Shown here one piece after another: positions 62,052 to 64,000 of a stretch of 64,000 bases of DNA. This DNA is from Paenibacillus qinlingensis (GTDB lineage Bacteria; Bacillota; Bacilli; Paenibacillales; NBRC-103111). How positions within the stretch are numbered: the stretch's first letter is position 1; every line of letters starts with the position of its first letter. The stretch is from positions 124,001 to 188,000 of the forward strand of contig NZ_JABMKY010000013.1 in assembly GCF_013204845.1 (NCBI RefSeq), in the 5' to 3' direction. Position numbers and translations under genes: made by a program. A model generated the notes under the pieces. That model saw only the letters and a list, made by a program, of their open reading frames with translations, did no database searches and was not told the origin of the DNA.

Positions 62052-63731
62052 ATGGAAAACAAGAAACTATGGCTTGGAATGACAGTAGGGGTTGTAGCTT
62101 TAGGGGCAACATTAGCGGGCTGCAGCAGTGACAAGAAAGAAGAAGCAACACCAACGTCAGCAGAAGCGACTAAGTCTGCAGCAGTGACGCCAGCAAAACG
62201 TGGAGATGTTACAGTTTCCATGTACGATCGCGGTGGCGTTCCGGCATCGGAAGGCACCTATGAAGAAAATCGCTGGACCAAGTTTATTAACCAAAAGGGA
62301 CCAGCCAATGTAAAATTCGTTCCAATTCTTCGAAGCGACTCTACGAAAAAATTAAACGTCCTGTTTGCTTCCGGTTCGGCTCCAGATATTGTCAACGAGT
62401 ATAATACACCGTTTAGAGGCAGTTTGTATGACCAAAAACAATTGATGCCGATCGACAACATTTTGCAATATATGCCAGAATATCAAAAGCTACTAGAGAA
62501 GTATCCTCAGCTGAAGAAAGCAGGAACAAAACAAGATGGCAAGATTTACGAAATTGGTAAGGTTAAGGAAGCGACTCCAGCGCATATTCTTTATATTCGT
62601 ACCGATTGGTTGAAAAAGTTGAATTTGCAAATGCCGACAACGACAGATGAACTATATAACGTAGCGAAAGCATTTGTTGATCAAGACCCAGATGGTAATG
62701 GTAAGAAAGATACGTACGGCATGAACATGAGTACGTATTCAGAGCAAGCAATTAATGAAATTTTCGGTGAGAGTTCTTCAAAGACGTTGCTGGCATGGGA
62801 TATAAAGGACGGCAAAGTTGTTCGTGCATGGGACAAAGAATTAGCTTCCCTGACATTCAAGAAGAAACTTTATGATGGCGGAATTATCGACAAAGATTAC
62901 ATTAACGATAAAGATGGCAATAAAGCGAAGCAAGACTTCCTTAACGGAAAGATCGGGATTTTTGTACAGTTCTCTGGCAGCGTAGGTGGTCTTGACTTAC
63001 CTACATTGAAGAAAAATGTACCTGGCGTTGAAATTACACCATTAGGTTATCCGAAATCACCTATGGGCACATTTACTGGTGCGATCGATAATCCAGTTCA
63101 AATGACAACGGTTGTGAACGCGAAAGCGAAGGATCCTGAAGCAGTTGGCCGCTATCTTGACTTTATGATGCAGACCGACAATGCTCGGAAGACGATCTAC
63201 GGGGATGAAGGAGTCCACTGGAAGAAGGCTGCAAATGGCTGTCCTCAAGTTATTGATGCAGATAAGTCCAAAAATGAAGTTGCTTACGCATTAGACTATT
63301 CCATGTTCTACTCAGCTGGCATAGACAAATGTAACTATACGTTGAGTGGGCTTAGCAACCCAGATGTGCTGCCTGATCAAAAAATCAACATGGAAATGTA
63401 TAAAGTGATCCAAGGTATTTACTTCGATCCATCAAGAGAATATCCAGGAATCACACTAGGCGATCATATGCCGGTATATCCAGCAGATCTTCAAGTTATC
63501 AATACAACAATTTTGAAAGAAAAAGATGATCTTTTCGTTAAAGCTATCCTTAGTGGTACTAAGTACACGCCAGAACAAGCGATTAAAGATTCACAAGCAG
63601 CTTGGGATAAAGCAGACGGCAAGAAACTCGAAGAGTTCATGAATAAATGGTATGCAGAAAATAAAAACACAGCGTTCTTGGCTAAGGATGCTATGGCCAT
63701 CATCAAACAACAGATGGAATTTGTGAAGTAA
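62052..63731 (+). CDS. Extracellular solute-binding lipoprotein, LipO/YtcQ type
   Basis: Lipid-anchored binding protein of 559 residues with lipobox TLAGC after a short hydrophobic stretch, then a Glu/Ala/Thr linker. Family motifs include LFASGSAPDIVNEYN and an EF-hand-like DQDPDGNGKKDTYGM that often binds calcium in this group. The ATG at 62052 is favoured over the GTG at 62046 because GGGGGAA lies about 9 nt upstream. It completes the importer encoded by the two preceding permease genes. Confidence 0.92.
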   Translation: MENKKLWLGMTVGVVALGATLAGCSSDKKEEATPTSAEATKSAAVTPAKRGDVTVSMYDRGGVPASEGTYEENRWTKFINQKGPANVKFVPILRSDSTKKLNVLFASGSAPDIVNEYNTPFRGSLYDQKQLMPIDNILQYMPEYQKLLEKYPQLKKAGTKQDGKIYEIGKVKEATPAHILYIRTDWLKKLNLQMPTTTDELYNVAKAFVDQDPDGNGKKDTYGMNMSTYSEQAINEIFGESSSKTLLAWDIKDGKVVRAWDKELASLTFKKKLYDGGIIDKDYINDKDGNKAKQDFLNGKIGIFVQFSGSVGGLDLPTLKKNVPGVEITPLGYPKSPMGTFTGAIDNPVQMTTVVNAKAKDPEAVGRYLDFMMQTDNARKTIYGDEGVHWKKAANGCPQVIDADKSKNEVAYALDYSMFYSAGIDKCNYTLSGLSNPDVLPDQKINMEMYKVIQGIYFDPSREYPGITLGDHMPVYPADLQVINTTILKEKDDLFVKAILSGTKYTPEQAIKDSQAAWDKADGKKLEEFMNKWYAENKNTAFLAKDAMAIIKQQMEFVK

Positions 63732-63739
63732 ACGTTTCT

Positions 63740-63812
63740 TAGAAGAGCTGGATATCGATAGAAGGCGCCTGTATGTGCAGGTCTCTCATCGATGTCCAGC
63801 ATCTTCTTTAAA
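63740..63812 (+). terminator. Long imperfect hairpin, probable terminator
   Basis: AGAAGA, GCTGGA and ATCGAT on the left pair in order with ATCGAT, TCCAGC and TCTTCT on the right, with CCTG/CAGG at the tip. TTTAAA follows, so the T run is short and termination may be partial. Confidence 0.5.
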
Positions 63813-63851
63813 TAGGCAGATATTAGCTTTACATCATGGGGGTAGCCAATA

Positions 63852-64000
63852 GTGAACAAAGTGAAAGTAGCCATCATCGGTTGTGGCGGTATTGCAATGG
63901 GGAAGCATTTACCCAGTTTGAGCAAAATTGAGCAAGCTGAAGTTATCGGATTCTTTGATATTTTTCCCGCAAGTGCTCATAAGGCTGCTGAGAAATTCGG
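63852..64000 (+). CDS. Gfo/Idh/MocA-family oxidoreductase, N-terminal fragment at window edge
   Basis: The first 49 codons of a gene cut by the window end. The Rossmann NAD(P)-binding motif AIIGCGGIAMGKHLPSL is at residues 6-22, followed by a beta-alpha-beta continuation ending AEKF. GTG at 63852 is the likely start with GGGGGT about 9 nt upstream. Enzymes of this family oxidise sugars or sugar derivatives and often accompany LplB/YtcP importers. The substrate cannot be told from the fragment. Confidence 0.85.
   Translation, partial: MNKVKVAIIGCGGIAMGKHLPSLSKIEQAEVIGFFDIFPASAHKAAEKF

Noticed and set aside
63732..63745. cre site after the last binding-protein gene (AAACGTTT core)
   Set aside because: Too few matches to the consensus outside the CG core on either strand.

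Overview
The window looks like a chromosomal segment of a Bacillota (Firmicutes) soil saccharolytic bacterium, most likely Paenibacillus or a close relative. This rests on family content, not on a database search. There are three YesM/YesN-type (histidine kinase / AraC-type response regulator) pairs, three carbohydrate ABC importers without a local ATPase gene, lipoprotein solute-binding proteins, an SLH-anchored surface protein, AGGAGG-type ribosome binding sites, and many intrinsic terminators. I saw no tRNA, rRNA, CRISPR array, transposase, prophage or integration site.

Layout. 114-4932: YesM/YesN pair plus an orphan solute-binding lipoprotein. 5055-6163: YtkL/UPF0173 hydrolase facing an XRE regulator. 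6638-13273: ABC importer (two permeases, binding lipoprotein) with a GH38 alpha-mannosidase. 13349-16730: a second two-component system on the minus strand, whose kinase 5' end looks damaged. 16865-20430: an AraR-like GntR/LacI regulator divergent from a cytoplasmic heparinase-II/III-fold protein. 20753-22523: a small XRE regulator and a secreted propeller protein with a C-terminal Ig-like domain. 22637-26833: an Ugp-type importer divergent from a glycerophosphodiester phosphodiesterase. 27022-28994: a YoaS-YozG-like membrane protein/XRE pair plus a DUF4153-like membrane protein.

29201-36958 holds a regulator in which an alpha/beta-hydrolase lacking two of its three catalytic residues is fused to a SARP-type DNA-binding domain. 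It is followed by a 2038-residue surface protein with a 7-blade propeller, exactly twelve 98-residue repeats and three SLH domains. 37308-43480 is a three-gene operon: RND transporter, membrane-fusion lipoprotein, and a secreted multi-module protein of unknown function. 43630-46970 is the third YesM/YesN pair.

47016-56258 is a myo-inositol catabolic locus: a LacI-family regulator, then iolD-E-C-A-J-G-B behind a sigma-A promoter and three evenly spaced operators. 56334-64000 has another LacI regulator, a GH95 alpha-fucosidase, a third ABC importer and the start of a Gfo/Idh/MocA oxidoreductase.

Together the segment senses, imports and degrades plant or microbial glycans and polyols. Importers bring in oligosaccharides, cytoplasmic GH38, GH95 and heparinase-like enzymes cut them, and local regulators control the modules. 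The importers presumably share an MsmX-type ATPase encoded elsewhere. The most unusual items are the pseudo-hydrolase/SARP regulator beside the giant repeat protein, the RND operon with its secreted third partner, and the 23-bp-phased operator array of the iol operon.
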